61,836 nucleotides of DNA from the NCBI GenBank assembly GCA_001802125.1, contig MGZK01000003.1, forward strand, positions 1-61,836. The letters are read 5' to 3'. This DNA is from Geobacteraceae bacterium GWC2_55_20 (GTDB taxonomy: Bacteria > Desulfobacterota > Desulfuromonadia > Geobacterales > Pseudopelobacteraceae). The translations under genes were made by a program, and so were the position numbers. Positions 15,201 through 25,286 of this stretch are shown here, piece after piece; the first letter of the stretch is position 1, and each line of letters opens with the position of its first letter. The notes beneath the pieces were generated by a model. The model saw nothing but the letters and a program-made list of their open reading frames with translations. It searched no databases and was not told the origin of the DNA.

Positions 15201-17030
15201 ATGTGTGGAATCGTAGGATATATAGGACAACAACCGGCGCCGCCGATCATACTCGAAGGACTGCAGAAGCTGGAATACCGTGGCTACGATTCGGCCGGGA
15301 TCTGCACTATTGATGGAGGACAGGCACATATCAGGCGGAGCAAGGGCAAGCTTGTCAATCTTGCACGGTTGCTGGCCGCCGTGCCCATGCAGGGTTCTGT
15401 CGCCATTGGCCATACCCGCTGGGCTACCCATGGCAAACCGACCGAGACAAATGCGCACCCGCACAAGGCCGGCCCGGTGGTGTTGGTGCACAATGGCATC
15501 ATCGAGAATTACCTGACCCTGAAAAAGGATCTGCACTGTAATAACCATAATTTCAAGAGTGACACGGATACGGAAGTGATTGCCCACCTGATTGAACATG
15601 AAATGGTCAGGGGAAGCGGTTTTGAGGAGGCGGTCCGGGCGGCATTGCAGGAACTGAAGGGCGCCTATGCCGTGTGCCTGGTTTCCGAAACGGAGCCGGG
15701 GATGATGATAGCCGCAAAACATGGATCACCTCTGGTGGTCGGACTTGGTGACAGGGAATTCATGGTCGCCTCGGATATACCGCCGATCTTGCCGCATACC
15801 CGCGAGATGGTCTTCCTTGAAGATGACGAGATGGTGGTTTTCAAAGACGGTTCGGCACGGTTTTCCACGGTTTCCGGCGATTCCTTGACGAAAATCGCAC
15901 GGCACATCGACTGGTCTCCGTTACTGGCTGAAAAGGATGGTTACCGGCATTTCATGCTCAAGGAAATCTTCGAACAGCCGCGTACCGTGCAGGATACCCT
16001 GGCGGGGCGTTTGTTGGAAGATGAAGAGGATGTCTGCCTGGAAGACCTGGGACTCAATGACAGCGAATTGGCCCAGGTGCGCCGGATCTGCATCGTGGCC
16101 TGCGGAACGTCGTGGCATTCCGGGTTGGTGGGGAAATACCTGCTGGAAGAGCATTGCCGCCTGCCGGTTGAAGTGGACATTGCCTCGGAATTCCGCTACC
16201 GCAATCCGGTGATCGGCCCCGAAACGCTTCTGATAGCCATTTCGCAGTCCGGCGAAACCGCCGATACCCTGGCGGCGGTGCGGGAGGCGACTATCAGGGG
16301 GGCGCGGACAATTTCCATCTGCAACGTGATCGATTCCTCGATCGCCCGTGAAACGGAAGGGGTCATCTACACCCATGCAGGACCCGAGATCGGTGTCGCA
16401 TCAACCAAGGCTTTTGTCACTCAATTGGTGGCGCTCTACCTGCTCATGCTGCGGTTGGGCCGGGTAGGCGGTTCAATCACGCTGGAGCGGATGCTGCCGC
16501 ACTTCGCGACCCTCCTGCATCTGCCGGCACTGATGGAGCGGGCCCTGCGGCTTGATTCGGCGGCAGAGTCGATTGCCCGTCGTTACCAGCATGCCGGCGA
16601 TTTCCTCTATCTGGGGCGCGGCATCAATTACCCGATTGCCCTGGAAGGGGCTCTTAAAATGAAAGAGTTGTCGTACATTCACGCGGAGGGTTATCCGGCC
16701 GGTGAGATGAAGCATGGTCCAATAGCGCTGATCGACGAAAACCTGCCGGTGGTGGTCCTGGCCCTGAAGGACCGCCATTATCAAAAGGTGATTTCCAACA
16801 TGGAGGAGGTCATTGCCCGAGGCGGCCGCGTGATTGCCATCTGCACCGAGGGCGACAACGAGGTGGCGCTCAAGGCCGAATCGGTCATGTATCTGCCCGA
16901 ATGCAGCGAATGGATTGCCCCGATCCTGCTTTCGATCCCGCTGCAATTGCTGGCCTACCATATGTCGTCCATCAAGGGCAATGACGTGGATCAGCCGAGA
17001 AACCTGGCAAAGAGTGTGACGGTGGAGTGA
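15201..17030 (+). CDS. glmS: Glutamine--fructose-6-phosphate aminotransferase (isomerizing)
   Basis: A 609-residue cytoplasmic enzyme making glucosamine-6-phosphate from fructose-6-phosphate and glutamine, the entry step to UDP-GlcNAc. The start gives MCGIVGYIG with the N-terminal nucleophile Cys after Met removal; GGAGG is upstream. The glutaminase domain spans about 1-240, followed by two SIS sugar-isomerase domains (about 290-430 with CGTSWHSG and SQSGETADT; about 460-600) and the typical ending LAKSVTVE. Length matches the family. It is followed within 26 bp by galU, so the pair likely forms an operon supplying nucleotide sugars to the downstream polysaccharide genes. Confidence 0.97.
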   Translation: MCGIVGYIGQQPAPPIILEGLQKLEYRGYDSAGICTIDGGQAHIRRSKGKLVNLARLLAAVPMQGSVAIGHTRWATHGKPTETNAHPHKAGPVVLVHNGIIENYLTLKKDLHCNNHNFKSDTDTEVIAHLIEHEMVRGSGFEEAVRAALQELKGAYAVCLVSETEPGMMIAAKHGSPLVVGLGDREFMVASDIPPILPHTREMVFLEDDEMVVFKDGSARFSTVSGDSLTKIARHIDWSPLLAEKDGYRHFMLKEIFEQPRTVQDTLAGRLLEDEEDVCLEDLGLNDSELAQVRRICIVACGTSWHSGLVGKYLLEEHCRLPVEVDIASEFRYRNPVIGPETLLIAISQSGETADTLAAVREATIRGARTISICNVIDSSIARETEGVIYTHAGPEIGVASTKAFVTQLVALYLLMLRLGRVGGSITLERMLPHFATLLHLPALMERALRLDSAAESIARRYQHAGDFLYLGRGINYPIALEGALKMKELSYIHAEGYPAGEMKHGPIALIDENLPVVVLALKDRHYQKVISNMEEVIARGGRVIAICTEGDNEVALKAESVMYLPECSEWIAPILLSIPLQLLAYHMSSIKGNDVDQPRNLAKSVTVE

Positions 17031-17056
17031 CATTTGATGATGAAGGAGCTTCACAT

Positions 17057-17926
17057 ATGCAGGTGAAAAAAGCCGTCTTCCCAGTTGCCGGTCTCGGCAC
17101 CCGTTTTCTTCCGGCCACCAAAGCCTCTCCAAAGGAGATGCTGCCGCTGATCGACAAACCGCTGGTTCAGTATGTGGTTGAGGAGGCTGTTGCAGCTGGA
17201 ATCGAGCAGATTCTTTTTGTTACCGGTAGGAATAAACGTTCCATCGAAGACCACTTTGATATTTCTTTCGAGCTTGAATCAATCCTGGCCGACAAGGGGA
17301 AAAATAACGAACTTTCCCTGATGCGCGAGATCGCCGATCTGGTAGACATTTTCTACACCCGCCAAAAGCAGGCCTTGGGGCTTGGCCATGCCGTCCTCTG
17401 TGCCCGTGACTTTGTCGGCAACGAGCCGTTTGCCGTCCTGCTGGGCGACGACATCATCGATGCTGAGACGCCTTGCCTGAAACAGCTGCTTGATGTCTAT
17501 CGCAAATATCGTGGGACCGTGCTAGCAATGGAAAAGGTGCCCATGGCGAACATCTCCTCCTACGGTTGCGTGCAGGCAAACCAGATCTACAAGCAGGTTT
17601 TCGAGGTGACCGATCTGGTGGAGAAACCCCGGCCGGAAGAGGCCCCCTCTGATATGGCCATCATCGGCCGCTACGTACTGACACCGGAGATCTTCCCGAT
17701 CTTGGAGCGCCAGCAGCCTGGCAAGGGGGGCGAGATCCAGCTGACCGACGCCATCCTGCAACTGTCCAAAGATGAGGCAATTTACGGCTGCCTGTTCGAG
17801 GGTAAGCGCCATGACTGCGGCGACAAGATGGGCTTTCTGAAGGCTACGGTGTCGTTGGCCTTGAAGCGGGAGGAGTTTAATGGGGAGTTCCGGCGGTTCC
17901 TATTGGAGACGGTGGGGAGCAGTTAG
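17057..17926 (+). CDS. galU: UTP--glucose-1-phosphate uridylyltransferase
   Basis: A 289-residue enzyme forming UDP-glucose. ATG 17057 is preferred over an earlier GTG because AAGGAG lies 8 bp upstream and the protein then starts MQVKKAVFPVAGLG. Key family motifs are present: AGLGTRFLPATKASPKEML (nucleotide binding), LGDDIIDAE, and VEKPRPEEAPSD. UDP-glucose feeds ugd (29299-30642) for UDP-glucuronate. The end overlaps the next gene by 47 bp. Confidence 0.96.
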   Translation: MQVKKAVFPVAGLGTRFLPATKASPKEMLPLIDKPLVQYVVEEAVAAGIEQILFVTGRNKRSIEDHFDISFELESILADKGKNNELSLMREIADLVDIFYTRQKQALGLGHAVLCARDFVGNEPFAVLLGDDIIDAETPCLKQLLDVYRKYRGTVLAMEKVPMANISSYGCVQANQIYKQVFEVTDLVEKPRPEEAPSDMAIIGRYVLTPEIFPILERQQPGKGGEIQLTDAILQLSKDEAIYGCLFEGKRHDCGDKMGFLKATVSLALKREEFNGEFRRFLLETVGSS

Positions 17927-18482
17927 CAAGTTTGCAGCAGCAGTTCTCGTGTTTGTTGTTGCACTTCCAATCATGGGGCTGATTTTTGCTGAGTTGCTGC
18001 TGGTGAAGCGACAAGAACCATACAAAGCAGATGTCATTGTCCTGCTTGGAGGTGAGAATGTGAGCCGGGTGGAGAAGGCAGCAGCATTGTATCAAGCCGG
18101 CTATGCACCCACTGTCCTGGTTACTGGCAAAAATGAAGCTGAATTAATGGGGGTGAATTTGATTGCTGCAGGTGTGCCGGAGTCAGCCATTTTGTTCGAA
18201 CCAGCGGCTTCCAGTACTTTTGAAAATGCATTATTCAGTATTCCTGTTCTTAAACAACGGAACATGAAGAATGCCCTCCTCGTAACCTCATGGTTCCACT
18301 CACGGCGAGCGACGGCGGTTTTCGAATCCAGGACTGAAAAGATAAATTTTTTTTCAGTTCCTACGGATGGAGTTCCGTTGACCGACATTTTTGGGAATAA
18401 AAGGCTGCTCGAAAGTGTGCTGAGGGAATACGTAAAAATCTTTGGATATTGGCTCAAATATGGTGTTGCGTCTTTCGGGTAG
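17880..18482 (+). CDS. YdcF-like (DUF218) membrane-anchored protein
   Basis: A 200-residue protein overlapping the galU end by 47 bp in another frame; GGAGGAG directly precedes its ATG, supporting translational coupling. An N-terminal membrane segment (about 15-42) is followed by a DUF218/YdcF-type domain with ADVIVLLGGE, VLVTGK, a Ser/Thr-rich STFENA motif and TSWFHSRRA. Family members (SanA, YdcF, ElyC) act in envelope and polysaccharide biology, with unclear chemistry. Context suggests a role in envelope or EPS formation. Confidence 0.85.
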   Translation: MGSSGGSYWRRWGAVSKFAAAVLVFVVALPIMGLIFAELLLVKRQEPYKADVIVLLGGENVSRVEKAAALYQAGYAPTVLVTGKNEAELMGVNLIAAGVPESAILFEPAASSTFENALFSIPVLKQRNMKNALLVTSWFHSRRATAVFESRTEKINFFSVPTDGVPLTDIFGNKRLLESVLREYVKIFGYWLKYGVASFG

Positions 18483-18613
18483 GTGGAAGAAATCGATCTG
18501 AAAATATTAAGTAAAAATCTGTTTCTGAATGAGAGAGTAAAAAATAAGCCACGAATAAACTATTTTCAGCAGACAGGTAAGTACATGGGCATGAATTATC
18601 TATCGAGAAAACA

Positions 18614-19708
18614 ATGAAAATACTTTGTCTGGTGACCGATGCCTTTGGCGGGCACGGTGGCATCTCGAAATTCAACCGCGATTTGCTGACATCACTCTGT
18701 TCTTATCCCGACGTTGATGAAGTGGTCGCGGTACCGCGCCTCATGCCCAATCCTTCGGGTAATCTCCCAAAAAATTTAACCTATGTGACGGACGGTTTGA
18801 ACAGTAAATCCAGATTCATTTTTAAGATACTGTTGATGATTCTCCAACGCCGACGCTACGATCTCATCGTCTGCGGTCACATTAATCTTGTTCCGCTATC
18901 GTACCTTTGTCGCCTGATGCTGGGTGCACCACTCGCGTTGATAATACATGGCATTGATGCCTGGCAACCAACGCGAAGCCGTATCGTCAACTACCTTTCC
19001 GGGAAGATAGATATTCTGATTTCGGTCAGTGAATATACCAGAAAACGTTTTACCGAGTGGTCAAACCTAAAAAACGCCACGTTCGTAATTCAGCCTAATA
19101 GCGTTGACCTAGGATTATTTACTCCAGCTCCAAAAAACCAGGTTTTGTTGGATAGGTATGGTCTCAACGGTAGAGTTGTCCTCATGACTCTTGGTAGGCT
19201 TGATTCCAAAGAGCGTGCCAAAGGCTTCGATGAAATAATGGAGATATTGCCGTTACTCGTTGTGGAAATACCAAATATTGCCTATCTGATAGCTGGAAGT
19301 GGCAGGGATAGGGAACGGTTGGAACAGAAGGTGAAGTCACTGAAGATTGAAGAGTTGGTCATATTCACCGGTATGGTTTCAGAAGAGGAGAAAGCTGACC
19401 ATTACCGGCTTGCAGATGCGTACATAATGCCGAGCAGGGGAGAAGGGTTCGGCATCGTGTTGTTGGAGGCGATGGCTTGCGGTATTCCTGCGGTTGCCAG
19501 CACCGTTGATGGCAGTAGAGAGGCGCTACGGGATGGTTTGCTGGGTATATTGGTAGACCCGGATAAGCCTGCCGAAATCATTGCAGCAGTCATACAAGCT
19601 TTGGGAAAACCTCGTCAGGTAACTGAAGGGCTGGACTATTTTTCCAGTATTAATTTTGAAGCGCGTGTCCATAGCTTTCTCGACACTGTGCCGAAGAGAG
19701 CACGATAG
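18614..19708 (+). CDS. GT4 family glycosyltransferase
   Basis: A 364-residue GT-B glycosyltransferase beginning MKILCLVTDAFGGHGGISKF, with the C-terminal donor-binding block SRGEGFGIVLLEAMACG (E-X7-E motif) and a VTLGRLDSKERAKGFDEI-like interdomain start. It adds one sugar to the lipid-linked repeat at the inner membrane face. It opens the more AT-rich polysaccharide block; its stop codon abuts the next ATG. Donor and linkage cannot be told from sequence. Confidence 0.9.
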   Translation: MKILCLVTDAFGGHGGISKFNRDLLTSLCSYPDVDEVVAVPRLMPNPSGNLPKNLTYVTDGLNSKSRFIFKILLMILQRRRYDLIVCGHINLVPLSYLCRLMLGAPLALIIHGIDAWQPTRSRIVNYLSGKIDILISVSEYTRKRFTEWSNLKNATFVIQPNSVDLGLFTPAPKNQVLLDRYGLNGRVVLMTLGRLDSKERAKGFDEIMEILPLLVVEIPNIAYLIAGSGRDRERLEQKVKSLKIEELVIFTGMVSEEEKADHYRLADAYIMPSRGEGFGIVLLEAMACGIPAVASTVDGSREALRDGLLGILVDPDKPAEIIAAVIQALGKPRQVTEGLDYFSSINFEARVHSFLDTVPKRAR

Positions 19709-22597
19709 ATGTCGTCGCTTAATTCACGGCGCAAGATACTCACCGAAGGCGCGTGGGTAACTATCGGGCAGATCGGTTCGGCTTTGGGTACGCTTATTGG
19801 TATCCGTGTACTCACTGAATATGTCGTGCCGGAGATATTCGGAGCAGCAACGCTGATAATCGGAATTGTTTCACTCGCACTTGGAACACTTGTATCCCCG
19901 GTCCTGCAGGCAGCCCTTAAATATTATCCTGAATACTCCGATGGACGGCTCTCTCTGTTACGAGTTTCGATCCGTAATATCCTGATCAAACGAATCAGCA
20001 TTTTTTTTGCACTAGTAGTTCTGGTAACGCCATTAGGTATCATGTTCGGAAAACTGGATATTTCAGTAGTGCTGCTTTGCTTGCTGCTGCTGGTGCTTGA
20101 TGGTATGCGCAACTTTGAGACAACTCTGCTCAATGCTGCCCGAAAACACACGTGTTATGCCATGGTGTCCGTTGCAGAAGCGTGGGGCAGACCAATTGCC
20201 GCAGTGTTTGCAGTTAACGTGTTGGGTGCAGACATCACGTCCATACTTATGGCATACGCTCTCACTTCGACAAGCATTTTGCTGTTGTTCTACGTATTAG
20301 CCAAGCCTGAGAATACTCCGTCAGTACATACAACTTTTCAGGACGAGATAACATTAAAAAACCTGATTTCAAAATACTCGCGGCCTTTGGCTCCCATGTC
20401 GGCCCTCGGGTGGATGAATGGAATAGGTGACCGCTATATGATCGGTGGGCTTCTCGGTCTGGAATCGGCTGGAATTTATGCAGCGGTCTATGGGCTTATG
20501 AGCAGACCGTTTCTGATGGCTTCCGGTATTGTGGAATTAACCTTGCGCCCGCTGTACAACCAATTGGTTGCCGGAGGGAAGGACAATGAAGCACAAATCC
20601 TCTTGAGGAAATGGTTGTTACTGGTTGTGGTTGCAACCGGATCCGGATTTGCGTGCATTGCGCTATTTGACGATCTTCTTATAAAGGTATTGCTTGCGGA
20701 ACAGTACCGGAGTGGTGTGACGTTGATGCTCTGGATTGCCGGTGGTTATGTTCTTTTGGCACTCTCTGATGTTTTTGTCAAAGTCTGCTACGCGTATGGA
20801 TATACCGGAAGAATTCTCACTATCCAGGTTGCCGGTGCAGCGATCAGCCTTTTTTCAGCTTTTGCTGGAATAAAGATATTCGGGCTTGTCGGAGCGGCGA
20901 TGGCTGTACCGGTCTATTTTGGAGTCATGCTAATAATTACGTACTTTGCTTCGATTGTGAAGTCGCATAATCGATCATTGCTTTCCACCAACCTGCCATC
21001 CGTAAAAAACGTCACACCAACCATCGTGATGCTCGTGTTGAGTTTTTTTGCCGTAGTCGAAACCTCATCTGCGCAATCCTATTACATAGACAGCCTCGCT
21101 GGAAATGATACTCATCAGGGCACTACCGAAGCAACACCCTGGAAATCAATCAGGCGCGTCAACCTGAAGCGCTATGACGCAGGTGATGTAGTCCTATTTA
21201 AACGAGGCGGGGAATGGTTCGATGTGATGATTAATGTAGAATCCCCTGATCTTACGTTTGGCGCGTATGGTGCCGGAGCGCCACCCCGGTTAGTTGGCAG
21301 TATCACCAGTAAAATATCTGACTGGAAGAAGCGTGATAACGGCATCTATTACACCTATTTCCCGAGGCCGCACACACGGAAAGATTGGACAAACTGGGAA
21401 GTCCAATTGGTAATGGAATCGGGCAACAAATTTTACAAGAAGGTTACATCTTTGGAAAATCTGAACGGGAATGGACAATTCTTTTACGACAAGCGTTCAC
21501 AAAATTTGTATGTCAAACCTCTTGATCCGGTTACGTCCATATCAAAAACCTTCCATATTGGTAGGCAAGAAAACATCTTTGAAATCAAGCAAGCACGGAT
21601 AAATAATTTAACTGTCCGCGACCTGGAAATCGACTTGGCAAATCGCTATGGCATCGGGGTCTGGTGGCAAGGGGACAAGCAGATCCAGGGTAGCGTACTG
21701 GTTGAGAATAATACTTTTATTGGCAATGCCTATTCTGCTGTGTGCCTGTCTGGTGGCATGAACTACGACATGATTGCTATCCGAAACAATACCATTCGCC
21801 AAAGTGGTGCAGAAGGTATTTACATCGGTAAATATGCCACCCGGAAATCCCTGGATATTAGCGACAACCGTATTGGCGACCCATCTGACCCAAGTTTTGG
21901 TTGGGCTGGAGCAGGCCCGACATCAGCTTTTAATGGCGATGGCATTGATATCAAGAAGGGTAATCGTAATGTCACCATATCCCGTAATACAATACGTAAT
22001 CTTACTTCAGGCGGATGCGGTATTTGTTCTCATTCGTCAGCACTTATTATCGATAATTTCATTGAAAAAGTCAGGCTACCGGGAACTTTTTCAGCAGGGA
22101 TTTTTGTCGATATTGATGATTTAAACGCAATTACGACAATCAAGCATAACCGGATATTGATGGATGAGGGGCATGGAATATCAGTGCGGGGTAATCTGGA
22201 ACTGCATCCACCACTCATTATTGAAGGCAACGATCTAGTATTGTCGGCGGATACCTCTTGTTCTCATATTATATTCTCTGTAATGCACTCTCAACACGTC
22301 AAAATTATTGGTAATAAGTTTTCAGGAGGTGCCTACGGAGTCTCTTTTGATGCGGAGCCATATCCGCCAGTAGATTATCTTGTAAGAGATAATTTATTTT
22401 TTAAATTGTCAAAGAGTCTGTTTTACTTTTCACAATCTGGCATTGCAGATTTGAAAGGCTTATCCGTAGAGTCGAATCAGGTTTGTTCTTCATCTCCTGC
22501 ATATATTGAGTGGAAAAGCGGAGTAAAGGTTAGAGAAGCGAAAGATGTGGAGAGGGCGTTGGGTGTAAAAAGTATAAATGAAATTAAGTGCCAATAA
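19709..22597 (+). CDS. Wzx-type flippase fused to a right-handed beta-helix protein
   Basis: A 962-residue fusion. Residues about 1-430 are a polytopic MATE/Wzx-like polysaccharide flippase (opening EGAWVTIGQIGSALGTLIG). Residues about 438-460 form a hydrophobic segment ending SSAQS, like a signal peptide with a cleavage site. Residues 462-962 are a parallel beta-helix protein starting YYIDSLAGNDTHQGTTEATP, with repeated VENNTFIGNAYS, IRNNTIRQSGAEG-like rungs as in polysaccharide lyases and C5-epimerases. The frame is uninterrupted; an in-frame ATG (codon 441, position 21029) lies at the join but has no ribosome binding site. Possibilities are a true fusion, in-frame deletion between two genes, or internal initiation. 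The flippase half should move the lipid-linked repeat; the other half may modify the polymer in the periplasm. Confidence 0.85.
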   Translation: MSSLNSRRKILTEGAWVTIGQIGSALGTLIGIRVLTEYVVPEIFGAATLIIGIVSLALGTLVSPVLQAALKYYPEYSDGRLSLLRVSIRNILIKRISIFFALVVLVTPLGIMFGKLDISVVLLCLLLLVLDGMRNFETTLLNAARKHTCYAMVSVAEAWGRPIAAVFAVNVLGADITSILMAYALTSTSILLLFYVLAKPENTPSVHTTFQDEITLKNLISKYSRPLAPMSALGWMNGIGDRYMIGGLLGLESAGIYAAVYGLMSRPFLMASGIVELTLRPLYNQLVAGGKDNEAQILLRKWLLLVVVATGSGFACIALFDDLLIKVLLAEQYRSGVTLMLWIAGGYVLLALSDVFVKVCYAYGYTGRILTIQVAGAAISLFSAFAGIKIFGLVGAAMAVPVYFGVMLIITYFASIVKSHNRSLLSTNLPSVKNVTPTIVMLVLSFFAVVETSSAQSYYIDSLAGNDTHQGTTEATPWKSIRRVNLKRYDAGDVVLFKRGGEWFDVMINVESPDLTFGAYGAGAPPRLVGSITSKISDWKKRDNGIYYTYFPRPHTRKDWTNWEVQLVMESGNKFYKKVTSLENLNGNGQFFYDKRSQNLYVKPLDPVTSISKTFHIGRQENIFEIKQARINNLTVRDLEIDLANRYGIGVWWQGDKQIQGSVLVENNTFIGNAYSAVCLSGGMNYDMIAIRNNTIRQSGAEGIYIGKYATRKSLDISDNRIGDPSDPSFGWAGAGPTSAFNGDGIDIKKGNRNVTISRNTIRNLTSGGCGICSHSSALIIDNFIEKVRLPGTFSAGIFVDIDDLNAITTIKHNRILMDEGHGISVRGNLELHPPLIIEGNDLVLSADTSCSHIIFSVMHSQHVKIIGNKFSGGAYGVSFDAEPYPPVDYLVRDNLFFKLSKSLFYFSQSGIADLKGLSVESNQVCSSSPAYIEWKSGVKVREAKDVERALGVKSINEIKCQ

Positions 22598-22599
22598 GT

Positions 22600-24168
22600 A
22601 TGAACAACAACGAAAAAATAATCGGTAACAGGCTGGCTGGAGCAGAGCTACAGATGATAAGTGCCAACGATAGGCTTAACTACAACGAAAATATTCATGA
22701 TGCCAGGAAATCAGGTTTAGGCCGTACCGGCTGGTACTTCCTGACCATCTTCCTGTTTTTAGTGGTAGTGGGCATCTGCATGGCATTTGATTCACGGGTT
22801 GGTCACGATCCGGGGTTGTTCCTTTTTATGGTTTTTTCACTCTGCATGGCCCCGTTTATTTTGGTGAAGGAGTCGAGTGGTCGCTATTGTTTACTGGTTT
22901 TGGCTGGTCCGTTGATGTTTCTGTACTTTGGATTCAATGATCTACTCTCATATTTTCTGGATTTACGTGGGCGCTATGTAACTGCGGAAAATAGCATATT
23001 AACGCATGCAGAACTGGTGATTCTGATTGGAATAGCCGCACTTTTTGTTGGGTATATTGTTGCCGCCAGGATCTTGGGGCGATCAAAACAAATGCCTTTC
23101 TCGGATGACTGGAAAACAGGGAACACAGTCGTTCTCGGGATCATCTGTGTTGTTGTTGGGTTATATGCAACCTATTTAATGCAGATCGCAGTGGATTATC
23201 GACAAAATGTAGATTTGGGTAGTGAGTCAAGTGCTGCCATGACTGTGTTTTCCCGCATGCTAGAGCCATTTGGTGCAGTGCTGCTGTCATATGCCTATAT
23301 GAAAACCAGAAGCTATAATCTGTTAGTCGTCATCTTGGTAATAGCTGCTGTAAAGTTACCTATCGGCCTGATTCTTAATTCTAAAGAAATTGGTATATCG
23401 TTTATTGCCACATTTCTTGTAACGAAATGGATCTATGACGGCAAGCTTCCACTGCGGTGGGTTGCCATATTTGCAACTGTTCTCATCATCTACTTTCCCC
23501 TGTCATATGCCTATCGTACTGCGCTTCAATCCAAGTCTCTGTCAGTCATGAAGTCAATGGGTTCGATTGATGTTCTTATGGATAAAGCTGTTGCGAGTAA
23601 CGCCAAAGAAAAGAAACCCTTTGACGGGTTGGATAAATTTGCCGGCAGAAATGATTATAAAACCATTATCGAATTAACCGTACACAGGTTCGGTGTTGAT
23701 TTGCCATTCATGGGTGGCAAAACATATATTGAACTACCCTTCGTTTTCATTCCTCGGCTGATTATGCCCAACAAACCGGCCTTTAGTGTAGGGCAAACAT
23801 TCAACCGGCAGTTAAAGCTGTCAGCCAATAAGAATACCTATATTTCCACAACCTTCCTGGGGGAGTTTTACTGGAACTTTGGAACGCTTGGCGTTCTGTG
23901 CGGCATGTTCTGTACGGGCCTGTTTTGGGGCGTGATCGGAAGCGTCGCCAATATACGGGAGAAGGCCTCGGTTACTAGGTTGCTGATACTGATCAGCGCG
24001 GTTTATACACTTATCCTGAAGTTCGAGACCGGTTTTGCCCAACAGAATATTGTTTTTTTGAGATCCTGTCTCATTATTTCCGTACTGCACCTGCTCTTCA
24101 GGGATCGACGGAGTGCAGCTTTAAGTGAAGTGGAAGGTCGCTTGAGCCGTACCGCAAATGCGTCCTGA
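22600..24168 (+). CDS. O-antigen/oligosaccharide repeat-unit polymerase (Wzy-like)
   Basis: A 522-residue polytopic membrane protein starting at ATG 22600, 2 bp after the preceding stop (an upstream in-frame GTG at 22588 is possible). About ten to twelve membrane segments surround a large loop with FVFIPRLIMPNKPAFSVG, a motif typical of the oligosaccharide repeat-unit polymerase family. With the flippase and Wzz-like protein it completes a Wzx/Wzy-dependent assembly route. Its sequence is diverse, as usual for polymerases. Confidence 0.82.
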   Translation: MNNNEKIIGNRLAGAELQMISANDRLNYNENIHDARKSGLGRTGWYFLTIFLFLVVVGICMAFDSRVGHDPGLFLFMVFSLCMAPFILVKESSGRYCLLVLAGPLMFLYFGFNDLLSYFLDLRGRYVTAENSILTHAELVILIGIAALFVGYIVAARILGRSKQMPFSDDWKTGNTVVLGIICVVVGLYATYLMQIAVDYRQNVDLGSESSAAMTVFSRMLEPFGAVLLSYAYMKTRSYNLLVVILVIAAVKLPIGLILNSKEIGISFIATFLVTKWIYDGKLPLRWVAIFATVLIIYFPLSYAYRTALQSKSLSVMKSMGSIDVLMDKAVASNAKEKKPFDGLDKFAGRNDYKTIIELTVHRFGVDLPFMGGKTYIELPFVFIPRLIMPNKPAFSVGQTFNRQLKLSANKNTYISTTFLGEFYWNFGTLGVLCGMFCTGLFWGVIGSVANIREKASVTRLLILISAVYTLILKFETGFAQQNIVFLRSCLIISVLHLLFRDRRSAALSEVEGRLSRTANAS

Positions 24169-24200
24169 ATAGCGAATTTAACAGTCAGGGAAATGCTCTT

Positions 24201-25271
24201 ATGTCAAACCAACAGATTGTTATTGCGGGAAGTTTCAACGGTCTCACGACGGAATTTGGTCTTGCCAATGGTTTCCGGCGGTTGGGATGGCAGGTTCACC
24301 AGGTTGACAGTGCTGAATATGGCGGAAATTACTCCGGCAGGTACGCGCGGATCGCTTCGCGGCTGAGATTGCCTTTGACCATTCGCAACTATAACGATGC
24401 CATTATTGAAAAGGTAAAAGCGGTGAGACCACTTTTTTTTCTGACGGTCAAGGGCAATTTCATAACGGCTAAAACGTTACAACGCATCAGGCAACTCGGC
24501 ATTTTGACGGTTAATTACTGGCCTGATTTTCACTTTACGCATCCGGGCGTACACGAGTCAGATTTAGAACATTACAACCGGATCATCACTACCAAGTCAT
24601 TTCATGTTGAATATCTGAATGATAAATTTGGTGCTGACCGGGTCGATTTTCTGCACCATGGCTATGTTTCCGGATTTCATGAACCGCCGTCTCAAAATGG
24701 TTCATCTGGTAATGGTGCCGATATTGTCTACATCGGAAGTCACACGGCGGAAAAAGAGCGTTGGCTGCGGGCGGTTAAGATACGATTCCCCGGGGCCAAG
24801 CTCAAAATTTATGGGAATCGCTGGAATACTATCCGGGATCGAGCGCTGTTCGGTGAATCAATCGCAGGTGTGCCACTCCATGGGCAGGAATATGCACAGG
24901 CCATCTATTCAGCCAGAATCAATCTTGCTGTTCATATGGGTGCTGTCGGTACAAATGCCTGGGCTGATTTGGTATCGACCAGGACCTTTGAGATACCGGC
25001 GTGCAAGGGGTTCATGCTGCATGTTGATAATCACGAGGTGCGGCAGTTGTTCACACCTGGAGAAGAGATTGATGTCTTCCGTGATGCAGAAGAATTATGC
25101 GAAAAAATTGATTATTACCTGGCGCATGATGAAGTCCGCCGGGAGATGGTCGAGAAGGCCTATAAGCGCTGTGTGCCCGCCTACAGCTATGATGAGCGGG
25201 CGCGCGTAATTGCAGATCGATTACTTTCAGACCAGGTTACGAAAATTCACTCTGTTGGTAACTCACTTTAA
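24201..25271 (+). CDS. CgeB-like glycosyltransferase
   Basis: A 356-residue GT-B-type protein resembling the CgeB/Glyco_trans_1_2 family: it starts IVIAGSFNGLTTEFGLANG and carries the C-terminal block RTFEIPACKGFMLHVDN followed by LFTPGEEIDVF, which is diagnostic of this group. It has no signal peptide or membrane segment. It likely transfers one sugar of the repeat unit. Tightly spaced with neighbours on the same strand. Confidence 0.85.
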   Translation: MSNQQIVIAGSFNGLTTEFGLANGFRRLGWQVHQVDSAEYGGNYSGRYARIASRLRLPLTIRNYNDAIIEKVKAVRPLFFLTVKGNFITAKTLQRIRQLGILTVNYWPDFHFTHPGVHESDLEHYNRIITTKSFHVEYLNDKFGADRVDFLHHGYVSGFHEPPSQNGSSGNGADIVYIGSHTAEKERWLRAVKIRFPGAKLKIYGNRWNTIRDRALFGESIAGVPLHGQEYAQAIYSARINLAVHMGAVGTNAWADLVSTRTFEIPACKGFMLHVDNHEVRQLFTPGEEIDVFRDAEELCEKIDYYLAHDEVRREMVEKAYKRCVPAYSYDERARVIADRLLSDQVTKIHSVGNSL

Positions 25272-25286
25272 TTTTTCGGAGATGGA

